Shown: positions 20,346 through 33,093 of the stretch, in pieces
Numbering within the stretch: position 1 is the stretch's first letter
Layout: every line of letters starts with the position of its first letter
NCBI GenBank assembly: GCA_021397835.1
Contig: JAJFZO010000261.1
Coordinates: 1 to 64,000 of the forward strand
Source: Moringa oleifera
Lineage: Eukaryota; Streptophyta; Magnoliopsida; Brassicales; Moringaceae
DNA length: 64,000 nucleotides
Reading direction: 5' to 3'
Made by a program: the position numbers and the translations under genes
Notes under the pieces: model-generated
The model's input: only the letters and a program-made list of their open reading frames with translations
Told to the model about the DNA's origin: nothing
The model's database searches: none

Positions 20346-23300
20346 TTTGAAAATTAAAAATAATATTTAATTTTGTCATATAATTTGACCTAATAAATAA
20401 TTAGATCTATAATTTAATTGAATCTAATAATTAATTGTACTTAACAATTAATTTGACCTAAGATTAATAGTCCATAAAAAATAGTTGGGCTTATGATTTT
20501 ATTGGGCCTTAAAAAAATTTGGATTTAATATGTAATTTTGTTCTGAAATAGTGAGGTCAAAGATATAATTGGATTTATTACTTAATTTGACACAATTAAT
20601 TTGGCTAACGTGTATGAGTTCAAAAAACAATTTGACATGTAATTGGGCTTGGTAAATATTATGACCTAAGATATAATTAGATATAATATTAATTATATCA
20701 AAAAAATTTAAACATATGATATAATTTGATCTCATGTATAATTGAACTTGAGATATAATTGAGCAATAATTAATTGGGCCTAACATCTACAAGATTTAAT
20801 AATTTATTCGACCTACCGTGCATGAATGTGAAAAATAAGTGGGTTTAAAATGAGTTTATCCTAACGTGTATTAATTAGTTTTAAGAATTAATTGGACACA
20901 AAAAAATACTTAAGCCTAATGTGTAATTAACCCTAACAAGTAAATAGACCTATTAATTCATTAAGCCTAGATATTCATATGGTATGATAATTAGTTGAGC
21001 CTTTATTAACGATTTTAGCTTAACACATAATTAGCCTACTTAAATAAATTAAACCTATAAGCATTAGTCCTGATAATAAATAATAGGACCTAAGATATAA
21101 TTGGATGTATGGTGTATGAAATTAAGAAATAATTGGCCTATGAGCAAATTTAGGCGAACGCATACTTATTGAATTTAAGAATTAATTGTGCTACAAATAA
21201 TTGAACCTACGATGCAATTTAGTCTAACAATGAATTGGACCGACGAATTCATGCTATCAAACAATGAATTGAGCTTAAGATTTAATCGTAATGAAGAAAT
21301 GATTGAGTCTAAGATTTAATTAAGTTTCACAAAAAAATGAGCTTAACCATAATTGGGTCTAAGAATAATTAGACTCAACAATTCATTAAGCTTAGACCAT
21401 AATTTGGTCTAACAATTAATTAGATGTAACAATTCAGTAGGCCAAATAAATAATTGAACCTAGAATTTAATTGAGTTTACAAAAAAATGAGCTTAATATA
21501 TAATCAAAATTAATAAATAATTAGGCCTAAAAAATAGTGAACCTAACAATTGATTAGACTTAGTAAATAATTAGACCTAACAATTTAATAAAATCTACCA
21601 ATTAATAGGGCCTAAATTTCTACATAAGAATTTGTTAGGCCTAACAAAATTTTGAAATTCATATATAATTAGGCCTAATAAATATATGGGTCTAAACTAT
21701 AACTTGACTTGGAAGGTAATTATGTCTAACAATTAAATATCTAAATAATTAATTAGAATTAACAATCATTTGAGTCTATTAATTAATTGAACCAAAGATT
21801 TAGTTGTGACTAATAATTAATTGAATTGAATATTCACTTGAACTTCATAAAAAAATTAGATTATATAATTACTTAATGAATAATTAAGCTCAATTTATAA
21901 TAGGGTTTAAGTACAAAATGAGACTAATAAATATTGAGATTTAAAATATATTTAGGTCCAATATTTAGTTGGACTTAAAATCAAAGTGAACGTAGTGTGC
22001 ATGAATTAAATATATTATATTGAGAAATGAATTAAGGTTAAGATATAACTAGAACCAAATTAAAAGTAAACTTAATATATAATTGATAACAATAAGTAAA
22101 TGGATTTGAAATATAATAATTGAGCCCACAAATTAATTAGATTTAATATTTAATTAAGTCAAGTAAGTAATTGAGATTAACAATTTATTAGACCTAATAA
22201 TTTGTTATACCTAATAACTAATTAAGTTTAAGATTTGTTTGGTTTTAAGAAAAAATTAAGCTTAGTTTGACCGAATAATTAATTGGCAATAAAAATTAAT
22301 TACGCTTGAGAATTAGTTAGGCCTATTATTCAGTAGGATCAAATTAATTACTTTAACATGCATGAATCCAGGAAATAACTCTACATATATAATTGGGTAT
22401 ATGATTGAGCCCAACAAAAATTTGACTTAAGATATATAGACTTAAAATAATTGAATACAGATTTAATTAGGCTCAAAAAATTAAGCATATGATATAATTA
22501 GGCCTCATATACAAATAAGTTTATGATATAATAGATTAATTACAATTGAATTAAGATATAATATATAAATAAGCTTGGTTTATAATAGCCCAAAATATAA
22601 TTGGACCTAATATTTAATGGGTTTAATACTTAATTTGGGTTTATCATGCAAAGACCTAATAAATAACTGAGTTTAAAAACGTTGGACTTACTGTATACTA
22701 ATTGAGCTTAATAATTAATTGAGCATAAAAAATAATTAGGCCTAACTATTCATTAGGTTTATAAGCCAAAAATATGATTGGGTTTAATATAAAATTGTGT
22801 TATTTAAATAATTGAACTTAATAGAAAAATAATTTAGTAAACGAAATGAGTTTAATAAATAATTAAACCTTAGATGTAATTGAGTTTTAGAATTAATTGG
22901 ACCTAACAAGTAATTGTGTACAAGAATTAGTTAGGTCTAAGATTTAATTGGATCTAATAAAAATTGGGCATAAGAATGAATAAAACTTAATACATATTTG
23001 AGCCTAAGATATAAATTGATCCAATAATTAATTAGATAAAGATATAATATGGCCAATAATTAATAGGGCTAGTATGTGACATTTGGACCTACAAATTAAT
23101 TGAGCCTCAAATATTGGGCTAGATATTGGGTCTAAATTATGAACAAATTAATTGGACCTAATAAGTAATTGATTCTAGTGATTAATTCGACCAAATAATT
23201 TGTTGCACCATGCAATGAATTTGATCTAAATTTAATTAGGTCTAATGAAAAATTAGACATAACATATAATTGTCAATAAGAATAAAATGGACCTAGTATA

Positions 23301-25773
23301 TTGTTGAGCCTAATGTATAATTAAGTAAAACAATTAATTGACCTAACTATATGCTGGGCTAAGTAGATAATTAAACATAGAATTTAATTGGTTTAACAAA
23401 ATTTAAATTTAATATATAATTGAGCTTAATAAATAATTAGTCTTTAATATATTATTGAGCCAAATAAAATAATAGATTTAAGATGTAATTAATTAGACTT
23501 AGCAAATAATTATAATCAAACAATTAATCTCTAATAATTAAATGGGCCTAAAACTTCATTCTACTTAAGAATTAGTTTAGGTCTAATGTCTAGCCACACT
23601 TAATTAAAAGTTTGGCTTCATATATAATTTGGCCTAAAAATATATTGAGTCCAAGAATTAATGGAGTTTGAAATATATTGAACTTAACCATTAAAGAACA
23701 AACAATAAATTAGCCTAAAAATTAATTGAGCCTCATAATTAATTAGGTCCAAAATTTAATTATGAGTAAGAATTAATTAGGCCTAAAATATAATTGGTCG
23801 TAATGTGCATAAACCCATTAAATAATTGGGCCTACAAATGAATTAAGCCTAAGATCTAATTGGACCAAAATTATAATTGAACATGAGATATAATTGGACA
23901 TAAAAATGAATTGAACTAAATAACTAATTGACTTTAACATTTATTAATTGGATCAAAAAAATTGATTGGGCCAAATATGTAATTGATATTAACAATTTAT
24001 TAGACCCAAATTATAGTTGCACATAAAATATAATTACACAGAAAGATTAATTGAGCCGAATAACTATTTGGGTTTAACATTTATTAATTAAACCCAAACT
24101 TTAATTAAGCTAAATATGTATTTGATTCTAACAATTAATTGGACCTAGGATTCATATGTCTTATAAGTGCTTAGCCCTAAGATTTGATTGGATATAATAT
24201 AAATTAGGCTTAATATATAATTTGACCTAATAAATAATTGACCATAATACATAGGCATAAGAGCTAAACTAGCCTAATAGATTAGGTTTAAGGGTTAATT
24301 GAGCCTAAAAATTAATTGGCACCAATAATTAATTAGACTTTAGATTTAATTGTTTTCAAAAATTAGTTGGGCATTATAAAATATTGGTTGAATATATAAT
24401 AAGGCCTAAAAATGGTCTAGCTAAAGATATAATTAGGCTTATCAATTAATGAGGCTATCGTGCATGAGCCCAAGAAATATTTGACGCATAACAAATAATG
24501 TTAGCTAAGATATAATTGTACTTGGAATTAGTTGGGCTTAAGATCTAATTGAACCTTAAAAATATGACATATAAGATAATTAAGTTTTATACATAATTGG
24601 GCATACGAGGTAATGAGTCGGATATAATTAAACTTGAGGTATTAGACTTAATAAATAACTTGAAATTACACATAATTAAGCCTAGTATGCATTAGTCCAA
24701 GATATAACTTGGCTTAATATTGTTGGATCGAATAATTATTGTGCTTGAATCCAAGAAATAATTGTGCTGATAACAAATAATTGAGCTTAAATAATTAATT
24801 TAGCTAATAATTAATTGACCTAAGATTTAATTCACCTAAATAATTAGTTGATTTTAAGACTTGAGCGAACCTAATTAAATTTTTGGCTTAATATATGACT
24901 GAAACTAATAAATTGTTGGGTTAAGAATGAAATAGGATCATATTTGACTTAAAATATAGTTTTACTAAATAATAATTTGTTTAAAGAAATAATTTATCCT
25001 AATAATTAATTTGTTTATTAACTAATTGGGTGTAAGATTTACTTCGGTTTAATAAAAATGGGACTTAATATATAATCCATACTAATAAATAATTTAACTT
25101 AATATATAATTAGGTCTAAGAATGAAATGGCCTAATAGCAAGTAAGTCAAATAATTTATTAAATTTAATATGTAACTTAGCCTAGTAATTATATTCACCC
25201 TAACATGCATAAGTCTAATAAAGGACTTAAGAACAAATTAGGCCTAAAATATAATTAGGCTCAAACTATAACAAGAGCTAGATATAATTAGGTTTTATAA
25301 ATAATTGGATCCAAAATATAATTAGATCTAATAATAAATAATAAGATCAAAGATACAATTGGATCTATCATGCATGAAACTAAAAAATAATGAAGCAAAA
25401 ATTTTACCTAATGTATATTAATTAGGCCTAAGAATTAATTAGATCATAAAAAAATATGAGCCTAATATGTGACTGAGCATAACAATAAATAAGTCCAAAC
25501 AATTTATTGCACTAAATTTGGGAGTAATATCTAATTAGGCTTAAGAACAAAATGGGTTGAATAAATAATTGAGCCTAATAATTGATTGGACCAAACAAGT
25601 TATTGGACACAATAATTTGTTACCCCCAAAAAAATAATTGAGACTGAGATTTAATTGGGATAAATAAAAATAAGCTTAATATATAGTAGAATTTAATAAT
25701 TAATTGAGCTTATATAATTGAGCTTAATACATAAATGAGACTAATAAAATATATTTGAGCCCAATAATTAAAT
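20346..25773. repeat. AT-rich minisatellite block S1, left part
   Basis: Over 5 kb of degenerate units such as ataattgggcctaataatta occur here, the reverse complement of the unit in 1256-2434. Landmark stretches line up in order with block S2 (~34790-39670), for example aaaaaatagttgggctta with aaaaaatagttggtctat. Variant units carrying a tgcatga word recur irregularly. Short open frames here are accidental. Confidence 0.85.
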
Positions 25774-26316
25774 GGATAAAGGTCCCAAAAAAGCTTGATA
25801 TTTATCCTATATTACTAATCAAACCTTCGTGTTCAAAAAATGATAAATCAAACATTAATCTATCAATTTGGTTTGAATTAAATCTTATCAAAAAATTTAA
25901 GAATTGAAGGTATTCAAATTGAAGATCTTATATAATGAATTTAGATTTGAATTTTTTGATTGATGCAAAGAAATATTCAAGCTACTCTCACAAAAAAAAA
26001 TTTTGTAATTTTTTGAATACTAAAAATATATATTAAAATTTATGATATCAAAATTTTTTTAAAATATCATAATTATTCAAAAATTTATGAAATTTTTTGT
26101 AATGGTAACTTAAATATTCTTTTACATCCATAAAAAATTTCACATCAAAATTTATTGTATAAGCTTTTTAATATAAATACCCTTATTTTTGAATTTTTTT
26201 GATAAGGCTTAATTTAAGCTAAATTGATAAATCAATTATCGATTTGTTATTTTTTAAATATAATGGTTTCATTAGTAACATAAAGTAAATATCAAAGTTT
26301 CATGAAACCTTTACCC
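25774..26316. mobile_element. Foldback element with long TIRs, Mutator-like (copy 1)
   Basis: The ~543-bp element is almost wholly an inverted repeat. Its left end (ggataaaggtc) pairs with its right end (cctttaccc), and the arms meet around the facing aatattcaagctactctcac and gtaacttgaatattcttt words. The 9-bp flanks taattaaat at 25765-25773 and 26317-26325 are identical. A 9-bp duplication with long TIRs is the hallmark of Mutator-superfamily elements. It encodes no transposase and is non-autonomous. It shares flanks with the copy at 39671, so one insertion was later duplicated with its surroundings. Confidence 0.78.
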
Positions 26317-27040
26317 TAATTAAATTGATCTAAGATATAATTACACTTGATGTAATAAAGCAACAATTAATGACTTCATGATTAGATAGATATAACAATT
26401 AATTAAGTCTAATGATTAATTGAGTAAAATTTTAATTATGACTAAAATGAGTCCGGTAACAAAATAGACCTAATAAATAGTTAGGACTAACAATTAACTT
26501 GACCTGATAATTAATTAGACATAATATTTAATTCTACTTAAGAATTAGTTGGGCTTAAAATTTAATTATAAATAATAAAAAAATTTAGCTTAATATATAA
26601 TTGGTTTTAATAAATAATTAGACTTAATACATAATTACTTTTAAGAACCTAATGAGCTTAATACATAATTAAGCTTAAAAATATATTTGGATCTAATAAT
26701 TAATTAGATTTAAGATACAATTAAGCCTAATAATTAATTGGACCTAGCTGTGAGCTGAACAAATAATTAAACTTTGGAAAAAATTAAGACTAAAATATAA
26801 TTGGGCCTAAGATATCGTTGAACTTAAGATATAATTAGGCCTTATAAATAATGAGACTAGATAGATAACTAAGTGTAAAAATTAATAAGATGATCTAAGT
26901 TATAATTAAATCTATTACGCATAAAACTTAGAAATAATTTAGTTGAAGAACAAATTTAGCCTAACATATATTAATTGGGCTTAAGAATTAATTGAACCAA
27001 AGAGTTCATTGTGCCATATAACTAATTGAGCTTAAAATGT
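26317..27040. repeat. AT-rich minisatellite block S1, middle part
   Basis: This is collinear with 40210-40925 in S2, including the anchor atgacttcatgattagatag just after the foldback element and atgagactagatagataac near 26851. It stops at an inverted array A, where S2 continues uninterrupted. Confidence 0.83.
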
Positions 27041-27690
27041 TGACAGTTTAAGGATTACTGTTCAATGGTTAAGGGTCAAGGTAAGGTTTAAGGTTTAGAG
27101 TGTAAGGTTTAGCTGCAAGGGTTTAGAGTTTAAGGATTAGTGCATAAAGTTTAAGGGTAAGGCTATAGGGTGTCTAGGTCATGGGTTAAGATTTATGGTT
27201 AGAGCTTTCGGTTTAGGATTAGGGGTTTAAAGTTTAATGATCAGATCTTAAGGGTTAGGGGATAACGTCTAATGTTTAGGGTTCAAGGTTTGAGCATTGG
27301 TGGTTTAGTGTTTATGGTTTAGTATTCAAGGCTTAGGGGTTACGTGTAGAGTTAGTATTTAGGGTATAAGGGTTAATTTTTAGGTTCTAGGGTTTAAAGA
27401 TTCAAGGTTAGGCTTCATGATTTGAAGTTCAGGATTTAGGTGTTTATGGTCTCTTGTTTTGAGTTTAGGGGTTAAGATTTAAGAGGTTGGGGTTTAAGCT
27501 TACAAGTTAGGGTTAGCTATTAGTGTTATGGAGTTAGGTGTGGGGATTTGCATTTGGTGTTTAGCGGTTAAGGTTTAGGGTTGAGTTTTTAGAGTTTGAT
27601 GTATAGGGATGTGGTTTAAAGTTTAAGATTTATAATTTAGAGTTTACGGTTCAGGATTTAAGATTAGGGTAAATATTTAGGGATTAAAAT
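27041..27690. repeat. Telomere-like array A, inverted (G-strand)
   Basis: It opens ttgacagtttaagg, the reverse of the tcaacattttaag end of the C-strand copies. It aligns with 33094-33866, with shared words such as gattagtgcata, gcattggtggtt and agtattcaa. It ends at gtaaatatttagggatta. No LTR is attached on the right; AT sequence follows. Confidence 0.85.
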
Positions 27691-30282
27691 AGCCTAATCA
27701 GTAATAAGTAGTTAGGTGAATGTAAACTTGACAATTAGTTGTTCTAACTAATATAAGTAGTTAGACTTAATATTTAATTAAACCTTGTAAAAAATTGGGT
27801 GTAATGTATAACTTATCTTCATAAATAATTTAGTTTAAGAACGACATGGCTTAGTACATAATTAGGTCCAAAATAAAAATGAACTCAATAATTAATGGAA
27901 TTTAAGATATAATTCAGTAAAATAATTAATTGGACCTAGCATGCATGGCTCCAATAAATAATCAAAACCTAAGCACAAATTTGCTTTAGATATAATTAGA
28001 CTTATATTACAATTGAACTGAAGATGTAATTGGGCTTTATGAATGATTGGGCTGAATAGATAATTGGGCATATTAATAAATAATTTGACCAAAGATATGA
28101 TTGGTCCATCGTGCATGAAATTAAGAAATAATTCAGCTAAAGAAAAGATATTGGACTTAAAATATAATGAAGCCCAACAATTAATTACACTTAGCAAAAA
28201 ATTGACTCTTAAAATCAATTGAGTTTAGTAATTTATACTAAGAATTTTTTTTGCTTAAGAATTAAATTGGTCTAATATCTAATTGGATTTTATACAAAAA
28301 TAGACCTAATAAATAATTAAGTTGAAAATATAATTGAACTTAACAATTAATTAGGCCTTATAATTAATTTGACTTAATAATTATTTGGGTCTAATTAGGC
28401 CACAAATTTTAATGTGCCTAAGATTCATTTGAGCCAAATAAAAAATTGTGCTTATTGTATAATTGATCTTAATAAATAATTAATATATAATTAGACACTT
28501 AAACAATTGAGTTTAAGATATAACTAGACCCAAATTATAAAAACTTGAGACACATATAGGCTTTTATAAATAACTAAGCCTAATAAATAATTAGATTTAA
28601 TAATAATAAGGCTTAAGATAAAATTGTGTTTATCATGTAAGAAACTACAAAATAATTCAACCTATAACAAATTTAGCCTAATATATGTTAATTAGGCCTA
28701 AGAATTAATTGAGCCATAAAAAATAGTAGGCTTAACATGTAATTGAGCCTAATAGTTGATTGGACCAAACAATTCATTATGCCCAATGAGCTTATTACAT
28801 ATTTAATTGGATTTAAATATAATTATGTTCAATAATTAATTGAATCTAATGTGCATGAGCCAATAAATAATTAAAATTTAGAACAAATTGAGACCTAAAT
28901 TATAATCAGACTTAACTTATAATTGGGCTGTACAAATAATGAGACTAGATAGATAACTAAACCTAAAAGTAAATAAGAGAGCCTAAGATATAATTAAGTC
29001 TATCATGAATGAAACTTAGAAATCATTTAGCCCAAGAACAAATTTAGCATAACACATATTAATTAGGTCTAAGAATTAATTGATCACAAAAATAATTTAA
29101 TCTATTATGTGATTGAGTTTAATAGTTATTTGAACCAAAGCATTCATTGCAAAAAATAACTAATCAGGCTTAAGATTTAGTTCAGTCTATTAAAGAAAAG
29201 GGTTAATATATCATTGAGCTTAAGAATGAAATGACTCTAATAAATAATTTAGCCTAATATGTAATTAAATCTAATAATTAATTGGACCTAACAATTTATT
29301 TGATGTAATAATTTGTTTGCTCAAACAATTGATTAAGCTTAATATTTAATTGACTTTTTAAAAAATAAAAACTTAATATATAACTGAGCTTAACGAAGAA
29401 TTGTGCTTAAAATTGGTTACGACTAAGATTTAGTTAGGCTTAAGTTATAATATATAATAGATCCTGAATTATGACTAAAATATAATTACTGATTATTTGA
29501 ATTTAAGATATAATTGGGCTTAGTGTGCATGGGCACAAATATTTAGCTTGATATAATTAAATAAAAATTATAATTTGATTCAAATTATAAATGGGTTAAT
29601 AAATAATTAGGCCTAATCACTAATAATAGCGCTAAGGTATAATTAAGTTTTGAGTGCATGAAACTAAGAAATAATTTAGCCTAAGAGTAAATTGAGGCTA
29701 ACGTATATTAATTGGGTCAGAAAAACAATTGATTCTAATCGTTAATTAGACCACATAATTAATTGGGCTTAAGATTAAACTAAGCATCAAAGAGAAAAAT
29801 GATCTCAATATATAATTGGCCTAATAATAATTTAGCTTAAAGTGTAATTGTGTCTAATAATTACTTGAACTTAACAATTCATTGGTCCTAACAATCAGTT
29901 GAGCAAAATAATTATTTGAACTTAAGACTTTAATTGGATTTAATAAAATAATTGGGTTTAATATGTAATTCAGCATGATAAATAAACTATATAATTGGGC
30001 CTAATATAATATTGGACTTAAGATGTAGTTGAACCTAATAACTTTTTAAGCTTAGTAAATAATTGGATGTCATAAGAATTTAGTCTAATAATTAATTGAG
30101 CCTAAAAATATAATTTTGTATAAGAATTAGTCAGACCTAATAATATGTTGGGTCATATACCACTGGGCTTGAATTATTTTTTGAGCATAATAATTAATTA
30201 ACATTAAGATATATTTAAACTTGCAATATAATTGAGCCTAACAATTAGATCGAATAATGAATTAAGCCTAACAATTAATTGA
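27691..30282. repeat. AT-rich minisatellite block S1, right part
   Basis: The first ~160 bp contain the tag shared with 12945-13083. The remainder aligns with S2 (~40925-42100), S3 (~55280-57026) and S4 (62941-64000); anchors are gcatgggcacaa near 29527, 41331, 56096 and 63767. The stretch near 28941 repeats one near 26851, so S1 carries an internal duplication of about 2.1 kb around array A. A 108-codon minus frame at 27892-28218 is accidental. Confidence 0.83.
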
Positions 30283-30644
30283 GTTGTTCATTTGTTAGCT
30301 TACTATTAGTGTATTAAAGAGTCAATCTCATGAATTTGAGATATAATTTGATTTAAATTTATATATGAAATATTTTCTCTTAATACTTCAAAATTATGAA
30401 AGAAAGACTCAAATATCTTTTTTATAAATCCCACTGTTACTTTGTAAAATTTTTATTTAATTACCTCTTCAAATTTATTTATTTTGAACTAAAAATTGAG
30501 TTAATAATGATACATATTAATCACCTAATATTTTTAAAATAAATTATTTAAATTAAAATTAAAAGTAATTTTTATGTGTACTTGATTGGTATTCACATGA
30601 ATAAGCATAACTAAATTAAGCTGGCTAGCAATACCGTTAAAACT

Positions 30645-30669
30645 TAATTAATTAATTAATTAATTAATT
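30645..30669. repeat. (TAAT)n microsatellite
   Basis: A short perfect tetranucleotide run lies inside unit X. Other X copies have only two or three units here. Confidence 0.8.
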
Positions 30670-31076
30670 TTATTAAAGATTAATTCTTGAAAAAATAATA
30701 TTTTTATATTAAACTGCAAATGAAGTTGGCTTTTCATTACTTCTTCCTTAATACTTAAATATTCTCAATATATAATTCAAGAAATATTTAGAAAGAAAAG
30801 AAAAACTGTTATTAATACTTGCTTCTCATGCACCTTCTTTGGTGGACGTAACATGCAAGTATCATATATTCAATATTTTATTTTTTTCTTTTTAATTAAA
30901 CTTTTTACCATATTTATAGTGTATGAATAGGAAAATAGGTTAACATTGGACCAAATACAATAATACTATGAATAATTTAATATACAATATAACAAAATAT
31001 TTTTTATTTTTTTAATATTATCATCTTAAATTATTGAAAGAGTGAAAATTCAAATTCAAATATACTTGCAGTTGAC

Positions 31077-31192
31077 AATAATAGTAGTATGGTAATAATA
31101 ATAGCACTAGTGTTAGTAGTAGTAATAGTGATAATAATAATAGTAATAATAAATTTGATAGTAATAATAAGTATAATGTTAATAATGAGATT
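31077..31192. repeat. (TAA/TAG)n imperfect trinucleotide tract in unit X
   Basis: The imperfect run of ataatagtagt type differs in length and order between unit X copies (55245-55270, 57830-57965, 59095-59265). This makes it the fastest-changing part of X. Confidence 0.8.
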
Positions 31193-31590
31193 TATTATGA
31201 AAATAAATTTTAAATAGAATATCAAAGAAGTTTACTAAAATAAAAATAAAAATTATGAAAATAATAAAAGTAAGACGACATTAAAAATTTTTAAAAATAA
31301 AAAAATATGGTAAATTAAAAATCTACATGAACACTTAAAGATTCAAAATATTTCGTTGAAAAAAACTAAAACTAAAATGCAAATTAGTAAACAAAAAAAA
31401 AAGATCCCCTTTTATTCTCTTTGAAAACCATCATTTAATATTAATTTATTATAAAAATAATGTAAATAAAAAATATAAATATAAATAGGAAAATAAAAAA
31501 AAAACGTAATCTTTTTCTCTCATTATTCTTCATAACGGTCTTTTTTAATTTATAAAAGCCACAATAAAAGAGTTTTCTCTCTCAAACCTT

Positions 31591-33093
31591 ATCATAACCT
31601 TAAATCGTAAATCTAAGACTATAACCCCTAAACCTTAAATCCTAACCTCTAAATTGTAAATTCAAAATCATAACCCTCAAACTCAAAACTCTAAATCCAA
31701 GATCATAGCCCATAAACTCTAAACTTTAATCCTTAAAACTAAAACCAACCCTTAACCCATAAACCTTAAATAAAAAATCCTGAGCCCTAATCTATAAAGC
31801 CTAACCCTACATCCGAACTACCAAAGCCTACCCTAACCCGAAATTGTAAGCCTTAAACTGTAATCCTTCAATCATAACCCCTATACTCTAACCCTAAACC
31901 TTAAATACTAAAACTTAATTCCAAAATTCTAACCCCTAAAATCAAATACTTAAACCCTAAACTTGATCACTTAAACCTTAACTTTAATCCTAAACTTTGA
32001 ACTTTAAATCCTAATCCCTAAACCCTAACTTAGAAACCTTAAACCCTGAACTTTAAACATTAGCCACTAAACCTTAAATCCAAGACCATAACCCTTAAGC
32101 ACGAATACTTAAAGCTCTTGAAACCCTAAACCTAAACAATAATCCTTAACCCCTAAATTCTACACTCTAAACCCTATCATAACCTCAAACCCCTAAACCC
32201 AAGTTACTAAACCCTAAACATTAAATACTAAACCCTAAATCTTAAGCCCTAAACTCTTAGCCTGAAACATTAATGCCTAATCCCTAAATTCTAAAACCCT
32301 GACCCTTAAACACTTTAATTTTGATGCTAAACCCTAAACCCTAACTCCAAACCTCTAATCCCTAAACCCTAACCTCCAACCCCTAAACCTTATTAAACCC
32401 TAGATCCTAAAGACTAAACTCTAAACCCTAATCTCTACCTCTAACCCTTGACCTCAAATCTCAAAACCCAAAACCTTAACTCTTAACCTCTGAATCCTGA
32501 ACCTAAACGCCCAAACACTAAACTTAAATCCTAAACCATAACCCCTAAACAATAATCATTAAACCTAAAATCATAAAGCCTAACTTCCAAACCCTAAACC
32601 CCTACTCTTAGACCCTAGCCCTTTAACCTAAAACCCAAAAGCATAAACTTTTATCTTTAGACCTTAAACCTTGAAAACCTAGACAGTGATCCCTAAACCC
32701 TAACCCTTAAACACTAAATTTTAACTCCAAAACCCTAACACTAGACTCTAAACCTTAACCCTTAAACAAGTAATAATAAACCAAAACCCCAAAGCCATAA
32801 ACCCTAAACTCTAACCTTAATCCCTAAATCTTTATCCCAAACACTAAACACTGAACATTAAACCTTAAACACTAAACTTTAAACCCTAAATTATGAATCT
32901 TAAACCCTGAAACCTAAACCTTAACACCTAACTCCTAAACCTAAATGTCTAAACTGCTACCTTGCACTATTCCTTAAAGCATTAAACCATAAGTCCTAAG
33001 CCATAAACCCTAGGCCCTAACCTTGAATCCTAACTCTTTGACCCTAAGCCCTAAACCTAAACCTTGACTCCTAGACCTTAACTCCCCAACCCT
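31591..33093. repeat. Telomere-like array, C-strand
   Basis: The left part (31591 to about 32400) is the reverse complement of the 11200-12060 array. The right part (about 32690-33093) is the reverse complement of 4795-5168. It ends at a convergent C-to-G junction (ctccccaaccctaaaatatt) that mirrors the junction at 4795. Confidence 0.86.

Larger units (their letters stand above)
30283..31590. repeat. Dispersed unit X, longest copy
   Basis: This is a non-satellite AT-rich sequence starting gttgttcatttgttagctta. It contains tgaaagaaagactcaaat, a stretch with ggctagcaatacc, and aacatgcaagtatcat, and ends after a trinucleotide tract. Related copies lie at 44068, 54471, 57038 and 58304, in the same orientation and mostly behind the same AT sequence. 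No reading frame, LTR ends, TIRs or poly-A tail were recognised, so its class is unknown. Confidence 0.7.

Noticed and set aside
20346..25773. CRISPR-like regular repeat with spacers
   Set aside because: Units are contiguous, degenerate and of variable length, with no constant repeat or unique spacers; the DNA is of plant type.
27892..28218. Open frame of 108 codons on the minus strand within AT block S1
   Set aside because: It lies in degenerate minisatellite, has low-complexity composition and no conserved counterpart in S2 or S3. The same applies to the frame at 20499-20786.
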